Below are positions 45,412 through 55,079 of a DNA stretch of 64,000 nucleotides, piece by piece; positions within the stretch are counted from its first letter, which is position 1, and each line of letters starts with the position of its first letter. The position numbers and the translations under genes are program-made. Location of the stretch: assembly GCA_963769435.1 (NCBI GenBank), contig CAVYLN010000002.1:186001-250000 (forward strand), read 5' to 3'. Below the pieces are notes generated by a model that worked only from the letters and a program-made list of their open reading frames with translations, was not told the DNA's origin and searched no databases. The stretch is from JADKAV01 sp963769435 (GTDB lineage: Bacteria > Actinomycetota > Actinomycetes > S36-B12 > UBA10799).

Positions 45412-46968
45412 TCAGCCGAGCGCACGGATACGTACGTCGATCTCCTGCTGCATCTCACGCACGATCTCATCGGGCAAACCCTCACGATCGCGCAGTCTGA
45501 GTAGTTCCTCCTGCTCCGAACGCATCATCTCGACGGCGATCTGTCGCATGCCCGGCTCGCCGTGACCCGGTGAACCCTGCCGTTCGGCGATGATCGCAGC
45601 ACGGTCGAGACGTTCCTCGGCCGCGGACCGTAATCGCGTCAACACCTCCGCCGGCAGCGCGTCCCCGGTGCGGTCAGCGGATTCCTCGATCTGTTCGAGC
45701 CGACTCAGGGCCGCCCGGGCCAGTGCGACGTGAACCCTTCGCTTCGTTGCGGTGTCGTCGTCATGGGGCAGGTCGACGACGCGCGCCAGCCACGCGATGC
45801 TGGGCGCCAGCAGAAGCGAGACGACTACGACCCCGAACGTGATGCTTATGACCAGTTCACGGAAGGGAATCCTGTCCCCGGCGGTTGTGGTCACCGGCAA
45901 GGTGAATGCCGCGAGTGCGGAGATCGGGCCCCTCGTTCCAGCCCAGGCCGCCACCGTCCATCCGCGGTCCTGTCCGGTGCGACCAGCCACCCACGACATC
46001 AGGTAGACGAAGACCCAGCGGACCACGGCAAGTGTGGCGAACACGACCGGGATCGCCACCCACAGAATCCCGATCTGGTCGTCGGGGATGGATCGCAGCA
46101 CACGGGGCATCTCCAGCCCGACGATGAAGAAGGCCGCCGCCTGCAGAATGAACGTGATGGTCAACCACAAGCTCGTCGCCTGCAGTCGCCCCGTGTAGGT
46201 CACTGCGTTGGAGGAGGCGTGAGCGACGACCAGCCCGGCCACCACGACCGCGAGGATGCCGGATCCCTCGATGGTTTCCGCGACGAGGTAGAGGGGTAGA
46301 GGCGCCATGAGGATCAGCCCGTTGGCAACGGTCGTGTCACGTGCACCACGCACGACGAACATCAGCAGCAGACCCCCGAGCGCGCCGACCAGCAGCCCTC
46401 CCAGGACCGAGGTGGCAAGGATCAGAGCACCCTCGCCGGCCGTGACGCTGCCAGCGGCGGCGGCCAGCGAGCAGACCCGCAGCAGCGTCAGCGCGGTGCC
46501 GTCGTTCACGAGGCTCTCCCCCTCGAGAATGTTCACCAGACGTCTCGGTAGACCCGCTTTGCGGGCGGTCGCTGCCACCGCCACCGCGTCCGTCGGTCCG
46601 AGGATCGCACCGAGTGCGAAGGCCATGGACGTCCAGATCCCGGGGATCACCCACTGCGCCACGACGCCGACCGCGAGTGCGCCCACGATCACCAGCCCGA
46701 CGGCCAGTGCCATCACCGGCCGCTTGACGCGTCGGAGATCAACGATTGAACTGGTCAGCGCTTCGCCGAACACCAGCGGGGCCAGGATCAGCACCAAGAA
46801 GGCCTCAGGGTCCGCCACTCCCTGCGGCCCGAAGGGGGCCAGGCCGAGCGCGATGCCGGCCAGCAGCAGGGGGATGGCCGAGGACCAACCGCGGTTCCGG
46901 CAGATTCCTGCGATCACAACCGCGATGACCACGGCGCTACCGAGATCCACTGCCTCCGCGGTGGGCAT
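45412..46968 (-). CDS. Sodium/proton antiporter, CPA1 (NhaP-like) family
   Basis: 518 residues with about twelve membrane helices, then a cytosolic C-terminal tail of ~120 residues that is charged and helical (RLEQIEESADRTGDALPAEV). The CPA1 core has LGAILGPTDAVAVAATARKA and LVNDGTALTLLRV, which hold the ion-binding Asp residues (TDA and ND). AWAGTRGPISALAAFTLP matches a later conserved helix. It exchanges Na+ or K+ for H+ at the plasma membrane. It starts at the ATG at 46968, 6 bp after the gcvP stop, so it may be co-transcribed. Confidence 0.92.
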   Translation of the reverse strand: MPTAEAVDLGSAVVIAVVIAGICRNRGWSSAIPLLLAGIALGLAPFGPQGVADPEAFLVLILAPLVFGEALTSSIVDLRRVKRPVMALAVGLVIVGALAVGVVAQWVIPGIWTSMAFALGAILGPTDAVAVAATARKAGLPRRLVNILEGESLVNDGTALTLLRVCSLAAAAGSVTAGEGALILATSVLGGLLVGALGGLLLMFVVRGARDTTVANGLILMAPLPLYLVAETIEGSGILAVVVAGLVVAHASSNAVTYTGRLQATSLWLTITFILQAAAFFIVGLEMPRVLRSIPDDQIGILWVAIPVVFATLAVVRWVFVYLMSWVAGRTGQDRGWTVAAWAGTRGPISALAAFTLPVTTTAGDRIPFRELVISITFGVVVVSLLLAPSIAWLARVVDLPHDDDTATKRRVHVALARAALSRLEQIEESADRTGDALPAEVLTRLRSAAEERLDRAAIIAERQGSPGHGEPGMRQIAVEMMRSEQEELLRLRDREGLPDEIVREMQQEIDVRIRALG

Positions 46969-46974
46969 GGACGT

Positions 46975-49769
46975 CTAGGAGTAGTCGGTGACCGGGGCGC
47001 ACGTGCAGTGCAGATTGCGGTCGCCGTAGGCGTTGTCGATGCGTCGGGTGGGTGGCCAGTACTTCCCCTGTGCCCCCGCCGGGAACACCGCCGTGGCCCG
47101 CGGGTACGGGTGATCCCATTGTTCGACGAGGCACTCGGCTGTGTGCGGCGCGTTGCGCAGAACACTGTCCTTGACGTCGATCGGGCCCGCGGCGACTTCG
47201 TCGATCTCTGCGCGAATAGCGATCATGGCGTCGCAGAAACGATCCAGTTCGCGTAGGTCCTCGCTCTCCGTGGGTTCGACCATGAGCGTGCCCGCCACGG
47301 GGAACGACATCGTCGGTGCATGGAATCCGTAGTCGATCAGGCGCTTGGCCACATCGTCGACCGTGACCCCCGTGGTGCGCGTGATCTCCCGCAGGTCCAA
47401 TAGGCACTCATGGGCGACCAGGCCGTCACCGGAGTACAGCAGCGGGAACGCGTCCTTGAGCCGGGCAGCGATGTAGTTGGCGGACAGGATCGCCACCTTC
47501 GTCGCATGGGTCAGCCCCTCCGCACCCATGAGTCGCAGGTACACCCACGGGATCATCAGGACTCCGGCGCTGCCCCAGGGTGCCCCGGACACCGGACCCT
47601 GCCCCTTCGGACCGGCCTGCGCAACCATGGGGTGGCCGGGCAGGAACGGTGCAAGGTGGGAACGCACGGCTACTGGTCCGACCCCCGGCCCGCCGCCGCC
47701 GTGGGGGATGCAGAACGTCTTGTGCAGGTTCAGGTGCGAGACGTCCGCCCCGACGTCGGGCAGGCGCACCAGCCCCAGCAGCGCATTCATGTTCGCGCCA
47801 TCGACGTACACCTGTCCGCCCACGGAGTGCACCAGATCGCAGATCTCGCGCAGTCGCCGTTCGAAGACTCCGTGCGTGGACGGGTAGGTCAGCATGATCG
47901 CGGCCAGTCGCGGGCCGTGTTCGGCGACCTTGGCCCGCACATCCTCGACGTCGACGTCGCCGGTGTCCGTGCACTTCACCACGACCACCTTGAGCCCGGC
48001 CATGACGGCGCTGGCCGCGTTGGTGCCGTGGGCGCTGCTCGGAACCAGGCACACCGTCCGATCGTCCTGCCCACGCGAGCGGTGGTATCCACGGATCGCG
48101 AGCAGGCCCGCGAACTCGCCCTGGGAACCCGCGTTCGGCTGCACGCTGACCAGGTCGTAGCCAGTGACCGCGGCCAACCACTGCTGGACGTCCTCGATGA
48201 GTTCGCGCGTGCCCCGTGAGTACTCGGCCGGCGCGAAGGGGTGCAGTTCGGCGAACTGCGGCCACGTCATCGCCTCCATCTCAGCTGCGGCGTTGAGTTT
48301 CATCGTGCAGGAGCCGAGCGGGATCATCGTCCGGTCCAGAGCGAGGTCCATGTCCGAGAGCCTGCGCAGATAACGCATCATGGTGGTCTCGCTGTGATAG
48401 GACCCGAACTCCGGGTAGTCGAGAAGAGGTCCCGTGCGGCGCAGGTGCTCGGGAATCCGGGAAGCACCTGAGACCCTCGAAACCCCGAAGCACTCCAGCA
48501 CCGTGTCGATGTCCTCGTCGCTGGTCACCTCGTCGCAGGTGATACCCACGGCCGAATCCATCAGGCGCAGGTCGATGCCCCGTTGCGCGGCCCTAGCGAC
48601 AACGACCGCCGGATCATCCACTTCCACGACCACCGTGTCGAACAGCGTCGAGTGCCGCAGCGAAAGGCCCTGCGCACTCAAGGACTGCGCCAGATCGCAG
48701 GCCCGCGCGTGCACCCGCTCGGCGATGCCCCGCAGGCCTTCGGGACCGTGGTACTGGGCGTAGAAGGCGGCTACCAGTGCCAGCAATACCTGCGAGGTGC
48801 AGATGTTGGAGGTCGCGCGGTCACGCCGGATGTGCTGCTCCCTGGTCTGCAGCGCAAGGCGCAGTGCCCGTCGACCCTCGGCATCGACGCTGACACCGAC
48901 CATGCGACCCGGCATTTGGCGTTCAAGTCCCGGCCGCAGTGCCATGAAAGCTGCGTGGGGACCCCCGAAGCCCATCGGGACGCCGAATCGCTGTGCGGAG
49001 CCCACGACGATGTCGGCGCCCATCTCCCCGGGTGGTCGGAGCACGACCAGCCCGAGGATGTCGGCGGTCACCGCCAGCAGGCCACCGGCGGCGTGCACGG
49101 CATCGGCGATTGGGCTGATGTCCGACACCCCGCCGGTTCCGGTGGGGTAGCCGACCAGTGCACCGAAACACTCGGGAAGGTCCCCGGCCCGCACATCGCG
49201 GACGTCCAAGGTGATCCCGATCGGCTCGGCCCGGGTCGCCAGGACCGCCAGAGTCTGCGGATGCAGATCCTGGTCCACCACGAACGTGTCGCCTTTGCCC
49301 ACCCGGTGTGCAAGTGCCATGGCCTCGGCCGCAGCTGTCGGCTCGTCCAACAGGGACGCGTTCGCGACAGGTAGGCCGCACAGATCCGTGACCAACGTCT
49401 GGAACGTGAGCAAACCCTCCAGTCTGCCCTGGGAGATCTCGGGCTGGTACGGCGTGTAGGCCGTGTACCAGGCCGGGCTCTCAAGCACATTGCGCCGGAT
49501 CACCGCCGGGGTGATCGTTGCGTGGTAGCCGAGCCCGATCATGCTTGTTCTGGCCGTGTTGCGCTGGGCCAGTTCGGAAAGGAGTTCCCGAGTTGTGCTC
49601 TCGTCCACGGCCTCGGGCAGATCCAGGCTCCGCTCGGTGCGGATGTCCGCGGGGACCACCGCATCGATCAGGTCGTCGAGACTGGCGAATCCCAGGGTCG
49701 CGGCAGCATCTGGTCCAGGTCATCGGGAGCGGGCCCGACATGGCGTTCGGGGAACGTGGGATCATCCAA
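46975..49769 (-). CDS. gcvP: Glycine dehydrogenase (decarboxylating), P protein of glycine cleavage (one frame break)
   Basis: About 931 residues. The likely start is TTG at 49769, nested in the stop of the upstream MerR gene, giving DDPTFPERHVGPAPDDLDQM, the expected GcvP N-terminus. The frame changes near 49695 and continues VVPADIRTERSLDLPEAVDE. Both halves of the single-chain P protein are present. The PLP Lys is in SHLNLHKTFCIPHGGGGPG (HKTF), with ANSLLDEPTAAAEAMAL earlier in the chain. It decarboxylates glycine and passes the aminomethyl group to GcvH, which is encoded 2.5 kb upstream. gcvT is not in the window. Confidence 0.95.
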
Positions 49770-50323
49770 TCTTGCGGGAACGGCGGCGGGAGAGTTCGTC
49801 GTCCACCACGGTAACGCTGCCATCGGCTCGCTCGGCCGGCAGCGTGGCAAGATCGGATTCCACCTCGCGCCAGACGGCTCCCACCGCGATGCCGAACACG
49901 CCCTGACCGCCGTGCACGAGATCGATCACGTCCTCCGCGCTGCGGCACTCGTACACACTCGCCCCATCGCTCATGAGCGTGATCTGCGACAGATCACTCA
50001 CGCCGGTCTGACGCAGGTGGTCCAGAGCCGTGCGGATCTGTTGAAGTGTGACGCCGGTCTCCAGGAGTCGCTTCACGATCTTGAGAGTCACGATGTCGCG
50101 GAAGTTGTACAGCCGCTGGGATCCCGAGCCCGACGCGGTACGCAAACTGGGTTCCACCAGCCCCGTCCTGCGCCCAGTAGTCGAGCTGCCGGTATGTGAT
50201 CCCCACCAGCTTCGCAACGACCGGGGCTCGGTACCCCGCGTCGTCAGGCAACTGAAGTTCGTCGGCGAACAGTTCCTGCTGCTGCGCTGCGGGTACAGAC
50301 GAGTTGGCGACTGCCTCGTTCAT
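49762..50323 (-). CDS. MerR-family regulator, Rv1830-like (one frame break)
   Basis: About 187 residues from the ATG at 50323. The N-terminal helix-turn-helix is GYRAPVVAKLVGITYRQLDY, followed after a shift near 50163 by GLVEPSLRTASGSGSQRLYN, then the dimerisation helix FRDIVTLKIVKRLLETGVTL. The rest (LMSDGASVYECRSAEDVIDL) is an effector-like domain without metal-binding Cys. The position between gcvP and the DUF151 nuclease matches mycobacterial Rv1830, which is linked to growth and division control. The stop overlaps the TTG start of gcvP. Confidence 0.88.
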
Positions 50324-50453
50324 GGGCTAACTCCTCGAATCCTGCTGCCGACGTTCTCAGCGGTAACCACAACCTAGGCCGTCGCGCCAGCGCCACGCGA
50401 CCGACACGCCCAGTCGACAGCCACCAATGTCTCAACCTCAAGTGGAACGTTAA

Positions 50454-50939
50454 TCATTGTTGACTGCCACCTTCGAAATCCTCGGGGGTGACCTGGTCCA
50501 GAAACTCGCGAAATGCCTCGACCTCGGCCTCCGCCTCCTCCTCTTCGGCCGGCATCTCGATGCCCGCCTCCTCGAGGACCTCCTCGGCCACGAACAGCGG
50601 GGCCGAGGTGCGCAGCGCGAGAGCGATCGCGTCCGATGGCCGGGCCGAAACGGTGACTCCGTTGTCGAATACCAGTTCCGCGTAGAAGATCCCGTCGCGC
50701 AGTTCGGTGATGTCGACCCTGTTGAGGGAGAAGCCGAGCCCGACGATGACATCGCGCAGAAGGTCGTGCGTGAGCGGGCGCTCCGACTGCACCCCCTGCT
50801 GGGCGAATGCGATCGCAGTCGCCTCGACGGCCCCGATCCAGATCGGGAGGAATTTCTCGGTCTCGTTGTCGCGCAGCAACACGATCGGCTGGTTCGAGGG
50901 CATCTCGACCCTGACTCCCACTACCTCCACGGCTCGCAC
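50454..50939 (-). CDS. Bifunctional nuclease family protein (DUF151)
   Basis: 161 residues from the GTG at 50939. The conserved core is MPSNQPIVLLRDNETEKFLP, IWIGAVEATAIAFAQQGVQ, RPLTHDLLRDVIVGLG and RPSDAIALALRTSAPLFVAE. The C-terminus is acidic (AEEEEAEAEVEAF). DUF151 proteins have been reported with DNase and RNase activity. It sits between two MerR regulators as in mycobacteria (Rv1829). The 130-bp gap after its stop (50324-50453) carries the promoter region for the downstream MerR gene; no clear operator was identified. Confidence 0.9.
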   Translation of the reverse strand: MRAVEVVGVRVEMPSNQPIVLLRDNETEKFLPIWIGAVEATAIAFAQQGVQSERPLTHDLLRDVIVGLGFSLNRVDITELRDGIFYAELVFDNGVTVSARPSDAIALALRTSAPLFVAEEVLEEAGIEMPAEEEEAEAEVEAFREFLDQVTPEDFEGGSQQ

Positions 50940-50972
50940 CTTGTCACTCTACGCCTACGCGCAGACCACGCC

Positions 50973-51692
50973 TCAGAGATCGCGTGGTTCTTCCAGGCCT
51001 GACCGCATCACCGCGACGTGCACACGCACGAGTGCGGTCGCCAGGCTGCTGGCCCGGGACCGGTACTCGTCGTCGGTCTCACCACGCCGAGGCTGGCCGA
51101 GTGCAGTTGAGTAGAGATCCATCTCCCGTCGCACCGCGAGCACGATCGGGCGAGCGTTGCGCACGGGCACGCCGCATCGGATCAGCCCGGCGATCGCTCG
51201 AGCGGTCTCCAGATCATTGAGGCTGTAGTCGACGCCCGTGGGCAGCAACCCGAGCTCCGATGCCTGCTCGAGTTCATCGGCAGAGAGCCCGGCCTCCCGG
51301 CAGATCTCCTGCGGGCGCAACCTGACCCCGGTGTCCAAGGTGTTCAGATCCGGGCTCGACGTGGGCGCCGCGTCCGTTCGGGGTGTGGCGTTCGTGGGTT
51401 CCGGCGGTGTGAGACCCCGATCCAGTGCGTCGAGGTGCTCTGCGATGACGCGCAACGGCAGATAGTGATCGCGCTGCATGGTCAACACGTAGCGGATCCG
51501 GTCGACGTGCGCGGGCGTGAACTTTCGGTAGCCCGAAGGGGTGCGCAGCGGCACGACCAGACCCTCGGACTCAAGGAAGCGGATCTTGCTGACGCTGACA
51601 TCCGGGAACTCGGCGCGCAGGGCGGACACCGTCTGACCGATACCCATCAGGTTGCTGCTCATGAGACTGACGCCCGTCGACTCCGTTCTCAT
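50973..51692 (-). CDS. ftsR: FtsR-like MerR-family transcriptional regulator
   Basis: 239 residues. The first ATG (51692) follows the FHA stop directly; a start 30 bases further in (MSSNLMGIGQTVSALRAEFP) is also reasonable. The winged helix reads FPDVSVSKIRFLESEGLVVP, then TPSGYRKFTPAHVDRIRYVL and MQRDHYLPLRVIAEHLDALD. A second domain (LRPQEICREAGLSADELEQA) resembles another helix-turn-helix, as in Rv1828/FtsR, which controls ftsZ-linked genes in corynebacteria. Its place between the FHA gene and DUF151 is conserved. Confidence 0.9.
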   Translation of the reverse strand: MRTESTGVSLMSSNLMGIGQTVSALRAEFPDVSVSKIRFLESEGLVVPLRTPSGYRKFTPAHVDRIRYVLTMQRDHYLPLRVIAEHLDALDRGLTPPEPTNATPRTDAAPTSSPDLNTLDTGVRLRPQEICREAGLSADELEQASELGLLPTGVDYSLNDLETARAIAGLIRCGVPVRNARPIVLAVRREMDLYSTALGQPRRGETDDEYRSRASSLATALVRVHVAVMRSGLEEPRDL

Positions 51693-52175
51693 TCAGGCAG
51701 GTGATCCTCTTCGGCGTGCAGGAACTGCAGCCGGAACTTGCCGATCTGGATCAGGTCCCCCGAACTCAATCGATGACGCTCGATCGACGAGCGGTTCACG
51801 TAGCTGCCGTTGAGCGAACCCTTGTCCACCAGCGATCCAGTCGTCGCCGTCCGCGACGAATTCCGCGTGGTTCCGGCTGACTGTCACGTCGTCGAGCATG
51901 ATGTCCGACTCCGCCGAGCGACCGACGGTCAGGCGTGGCCCGGCCAACTCGAACCGCTGTCCTATCTCTGGCCCGCGCTGCACCACGATCACACTCATGC
52001 CTCGGCTCAGACCCGACAGACCCTCGACCACGGGGACCGGTCCGGTGTCGACGTCCGCAACGACCACACCCGTCGGGTCGTCATCCTCCGGACGCGGCCG
52101 CGGGGTCCCGCATGATGAGCAGAAACGATCCTCCGGCTCCAAAGGCCGTCCACAACGCTGGCACTCGGTGTTCAA
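51693..52175 (-). CDS. FHA-domain protein, GarA-like position but with zinc ribbon N-terminus (one frame break)
   Basis: About 160 residues. The start is TTG at 52175, supported by TGAGGAGCG with 5-nt spacing. Residues 5-23 (CQRCGRPLEPEDRFCSSCG) form a four-Cys zinc ribbon. The FHA domain follows: MSVIVVQRGPEIGQRFELAG, LTVGRSAESDIMLDDVTVSR-NHAEFV, then after a shift near 51835 LVDKGSLNGSYVNRSSIERH and IQIGKFRLQFLHAEE. The R-S-H-N residues for phosphothreonine binding are present (GRSAES, SRNH, LNGS). The ETT phosphorylation motif of GarA/OdhI is not visible at the N-terminus, so the 2-oxoglutarate dehydrogenase switch may not apply. Confidence 0.88.
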   Translation of the reverse strand: MNTECQRCGRPLEPEDRFCSSCGTPRPRPEDDDPTGVVVADVDTGPVPVVEGLSGLSRGMSVIVVQRGPEIGQRFELAGPRLTVGRSAESDIMLDDVTVSRNHAEFVADGDDWIAGGQGFAQRQLREPLVDRASSIEFGGPDPDRQVPAAVPARRRGSPA

Positions 52176-52286
52176 CGCGCTCCTCAGGGGTCACCGCACG
52201 GCTGCGCGCCGGACGGACGGATTGCTCTACCTTAACGAAAGGGTCAGACTTGTACCGATTCTTTCGAATTCTGCGAGTCCTCCTGG

Positions 52287-52670
52287 TCAGATCTCCTGCA
52301 CGAGCGCCTCGTAGTCCTCGGCGCTGAGCAAGGACTCAACCGCCTGGGCGTCATCGGGCTCGAGTACGAACAGCCAGCCGCCCTCATACGGGTCCGTGTT
52401 GACGGTTTCAGGAGCGGTCTCCACCGCGTCGTTGCGCGCCACGACGGTGCCCGCGACCGGCGCATAGATCTCACTGACGCTCTTCGTCGACTCCACCTCC
52501 CCGCAGGCGTCTCCAGGGCTCACAGTCGTGCCCACCTCCGGAAGTGCCACGAACACCACGTCACCGAGGGCCTCTTGGGCGAAGTCGGTGATCCCGATCC
52601 GGAGATTGCCGTTCTCCAGGGAGAGGATCCACTCATGCTCGCGTGTGAAACGACGATCGTCAGGTGTCAT
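52287..52670 (-). CDS. gcvH: Glycine cleavage system H protein
   Basis: 127 residues from the ATG at 52670. The lipoyl domain reads LRIGITDFAQEALGDVVFVA, with the lipoylated Lys in EVESTKSVSEIYAPVAG. The C-terminal part (NTDPYEGGWLFVLEP) is typical. H carries the aminomethyl group from P to T via lipoamide. It lies between a DUF881 gene and the FHA gene, as in mycobacteria. The 110-bp region 52176-52286 holds the FHA gene leader and nothing I recognise as a riboswitch. Confidence 0.95.
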   Translation of the reverse strand: MTPDDRRFTREHEWILSLENGNLRIGITDFAQEALGDVVFVALPEVGTTVSPGDACGEVESTKSVSEIYAPVAGTVVARNDAVETAPETVNTDPYEGGWLFVLEPDDAQAVESLLSAEDYEALVQEI

Positions 52671-52680
52671 ATCACGCAGA

Positions 52681-53355
52681 TTAGTCGGTCACGGTCACGT
52701 TCGGGTCGGGCTCCGGAAGGTTCACCGTGCTGAAGATTTCGACCTCTTCCAGTTCAGTGATCACCACCGAGCCGTCCTGCGCAGTGATCGTGTCCGACAC
52801 ACCCCCCGGAATCCGCATCGCGGTGGCCATGGTGTTCGGTCCCCCGATAGCCAGAATCTCGAAAGGTTCGGTCACCACCGTGCCGCTGACGGATATCCCG
52901 TCATCGGCATCGGTGAACCAGGTGTTCACGACCACTCGAATCCCATTGACTTCGATCGCCTCGGCGCCGGCGTCGCGCAGTTCCTGCACGGTGTTGAGCA
53001 GGTCCGAGGCGAAGAAGGCATCCTCTCCCTCGACACGGAGCCTGATTCCCGGACCGGTCACGGCAGTGGTGCCTGCCAGCACACGCAGATCGTCGGCGCG
53101 TTCCTGCGCCTGCTGAAGCGCTTCTGCCGAGGTTCCTGTGCGCAGCCGCTGCTCCGCGGCCTGCAGTCGCAGAATCTCACCGTCCAGGCGCGTCTGCCTC
53201 GCCTGCAGGTCGTCGAGTAGTCGCACCAGGTCGGGTTCACGGGCGGTGGCCAGGAACTCGTCGCTGTCCTGTCCCCGCACCACTGCCACGGTGCCGAGCC
53301 CGATGAGCACGCAGACGATCGCAACCCCCCACTGCCGGTACTGACCGTTCCTCAT
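52681..53355 (-). CDS. DUF881 membrane-anchored protein (first of two)
   Basis: 224 residues. The ATG at 53355 overlaps the sbp stop (ATGA). One N-terminal helix (WGVAIVCVLIGLGTVAVVRG) is followed by a coiled coil (LQARQTRLDGEILRLQAAEQ) and the DUF881 fold: GPGIRLRVEGEDAF, ELRDAGAEAIEVNGIRVVVN and GPNTMATAMRIPGG. DUF881 proteins face outside the cell and sit in the division-gene neighbourhood of Gram-positives; the exact role is not known. It forms the pgsA - DUF881 - sbp - DUF881 - gcvH run. Confidence 0.92.
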   Translation of the reverse strand: MRNGQYRQWGVAIVCVLIGLGTVAVVRGQDSDEFLATAREPDLVRLLDDLQARQTRLDGEILRLQAAEQRLRTGTSAEALQQAQERADDLRVLAGTTAVTGPGIRLRVEGEDAFFASDLLNTVQELRDAGAEAIEVNGIRVVVNTWFTDADDGISVSGTVVTEPFEILAIGGPNTMATAMRIPGGVSDTITAQDGSVVITELEEVEIFSTVNLPEPDPNVTVTD

Positions 53356-53684
53356 GCCTTGAACACCCGCCTCCGGATCGCGGCGGCGTTCGCGAAGATC
53401 CGCATGGCCAGGACCACGACCACGCCGGTGGACATCTGCGCCCCCACCCCGAGTTGATCCCCGAGCCACACCAGCGCACAGGCCACCGCCACGTTGCCCA
53501 GGAACGAGACGACGAAGACCCGGTCGGAGAAGTTGCCGTCCAGCATCGAACGCAAGGCACCCGAGACCGCATCGAGGGCCGCGATCACCGCAACCGGGAG
53601 ATACGCATCCATCCAGGACGGCACCTCCGGGGACAGCACCACCCCGAGCACGATCCCCACGATCAGACCGATCAGCGCGATCAT
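53352..53684 (-). CDS. sbp: Small basic family membrane protein (DUF1290/Sbp)
   Basis: 110 residues from the ATG at 53684, overlapping the preceding DUF881 stop by ATGA. Three membrane helices, with the family signature MIALIGLIVGIVLGVVLSPE, YLPVAVIAALDAVSGALRSM and FLGNVAVACALVWLGDQLGV. It is always found with DUF881 proteins in actinomycetes and near divIVA/fts genes in Firmicutes, but the function is unknown. Confidence 0.93.
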   Translation of the reverse strand: MIALIGLIVGIVLGVVLSPEVPSWMDAYLPVAVIAALDAVSGALRSMLDGNFSDRVFVVSFLGNVAVACALVWLGDQLGVGAQMSTGVVVVLAMRIFANAAAIRRRVFKA

Positions 53685-54491
53685 CCGCCTCCGCCCTTCA
53701 TCACTTCGGCCCGTATCGGGAGATTCGCCGTTGAGGCCGGCACCGTCACGGAGCGCACGCGCCTCAAGGTCCGACTGTATGCCGTAGTCACGCTGCAGCC
53801 CGTCGAGTTCGGACTGCGCCTGCGACTGTTCGAACACGTCGGCGAGGTCCGACGGCCCGACCGCTGCGATGCGATAGGGCGGTTCCAGTGGCCGGTAGTC
53901 CACCAGGATCGCCTCACCGGCGGTACGGATCGCTGTGACCGATGTGAGCCGGATGTCGTTGATGGCGATCGCCTCCGCTCCCGACTCCCAGAGCCCGTTG
54001 ACAGCGGTCTGGATGTCGATGTCCAGCACCTTGGTCTCGTCGGGAGTGACATCGCTGGGAAGAGGCGGCACGGCGTCGGCCATCGTGAGCGTGGCACCCG
54101 GTCCCGTGAGACCGACGAATCCGGAGGCGATCTGGACGGCCTGCAGTTGCTCGGCGAAGTCGTCGCCGAGTCCGCTGGTCGCCAGCTGTTGCAGTTGCGA
54201 GACGGAAGCGCGCAGTTCGACTGCTTCGGCCTGGCTCTGCTCAGCCCTGTCGTCGGCATCCGTTATCCGGGCGATAAGCGCCTCACGCCGTTCCTGGTTG
54301 GCGGTCTGCACGCTCTGCCTCTGCCAGGAGGCGGTCGCGAACAGCACACCGAGCAGCACGAACAGCACCACGCCGGCCACCAACGACCTTGCCGACCGCG
54401 GTCCTGGCCGGACTTCGGCCAGCGCGTAGTCGTCCGCCTGCGCCTCGGCGATGAGTCGATCGAGCAGACTGCTCTGCTGCGCCCGAGTCAT
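53681..54491 (-). CDS. DUF881 membrane-anchored protein (second of two, one frame break)
   Basis: About 269 residues from the ATG at 54491, overlapping the pgsA stop. One helix (SLVAGVVLFVLLGVLFATAS) follows a 45-residue cytosolic stretch, then a coiled coil and the DUF881 domain (GPGATLTMADAVPP, LWESGAEAIAINDIRLTSVT). Near 53750 the frame shifts; the true end SVTVPASTANLPIRAE lies in the second frame and stops at 53681, overlapping the sbp start. If the shift is ignored, the gene appears fused to sbp, which I think is an artefact. Confidence 0.88.
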
Positions 54492-55069
54492 GAGGCCGCC
54501 ATGATTCGCCGTGCCTGCCCGAGATACAGCACAGCCGCCCACCAGTAGAGGGCGGTTCCCCACACGGCGAACGCCCACCCGAACACACGCGCAGTCTCAG
54601 CCAGCGAACCGGACCCATCACCGAGCAGGAGCAGCGGAAACGCGTACAGCAGGCAGAAGGTCGCGGCCTTGCCCAGGAAGTGGACCGGCAGCCCGGTCAC
54701 TCCACGCCCCTTGAGCACCACCAGCACCACCGCGAGGATGAGATCGCGGGAGACCAGCAGTAGCACGAACCACAACGGGATTATCCCCCTGATGAGCAGT
54801 CCGATCAGGGTCGCAAGGATGTAGAGCCTGTCAGCGACCGGGTCCAGCAACTGCCCCACACGGGATATCTGGTGCCACCGGCGGGCGAGGTATCCGTCCA
54901 GCCAGTCCGTGAAACCCGCCACCGCCAGCAGTACCACCGCGAGGGCGTCGGCCTGCGGAACAAGGATGAGCCATAGGAACAGGGGCACCCCGAGAAGGCG
55001 CAATGCCGACAGGACATTGGGCACGGTGACCACCCGGTCTGTCTGTACCCCGGTCTGCTGGACCTCCAC
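54488..55069 (-). CDS. CDP-diacylglycerol-glycerol-3-phosphate 3-phosphatidyltransferase (PgsA)
   Basis: 193 residues from a GTG at 55069. The N-terminus VVTVPNVLSALRLLGVPLFL and the complete motif DWLDGYLARRWHQISRVG, then LLDPVADR, place it in the PGP synthase branch of the CDP-alcohol transferases. About five membrane helices. It makes phosphatidylglycerol phosphate for PG and cardiolipin. It heads the DUF881-sbp-DUF881 run, as pgsA2 does in mycobacteria. The exact product (PGP or another phospholipid) is inferred. Confidence 0.85.
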   Translation of the reverse strand: MEVQQTGVQTDRVVTVPNVLSALRLLGVPLFLWLILVPQADALAVVLLAVAGFTDWLDGYLARRWHQISRVGQLLDPVADRLYILATLIGLLIRGIIPLWFVLLLVSRDLILAVVLVVLKGRGVTGLPVHFLGKAATFCLLYAFPLLLLGDGSGSLAETARVFGWAFAVWGTALYWWAAVLYLGQARRIMAAS

Positions 55070-55079
55070 ACGCGCCAGC

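Noticed and set aside
49762..52286. Glycine riboswitch upstream of gcvP or gcvH
   Set aside because: gcvP starts inside the MerR stop, and the short gap near gcvH lacks tandem aptamer-like structure.
53352..54578. A DUF881-Sbp fusion protein
   Set aside because: The fusion is created by a frame shift near 53750. The other frame gives the normal DUF881 end and an ATGA overlap with sbp.
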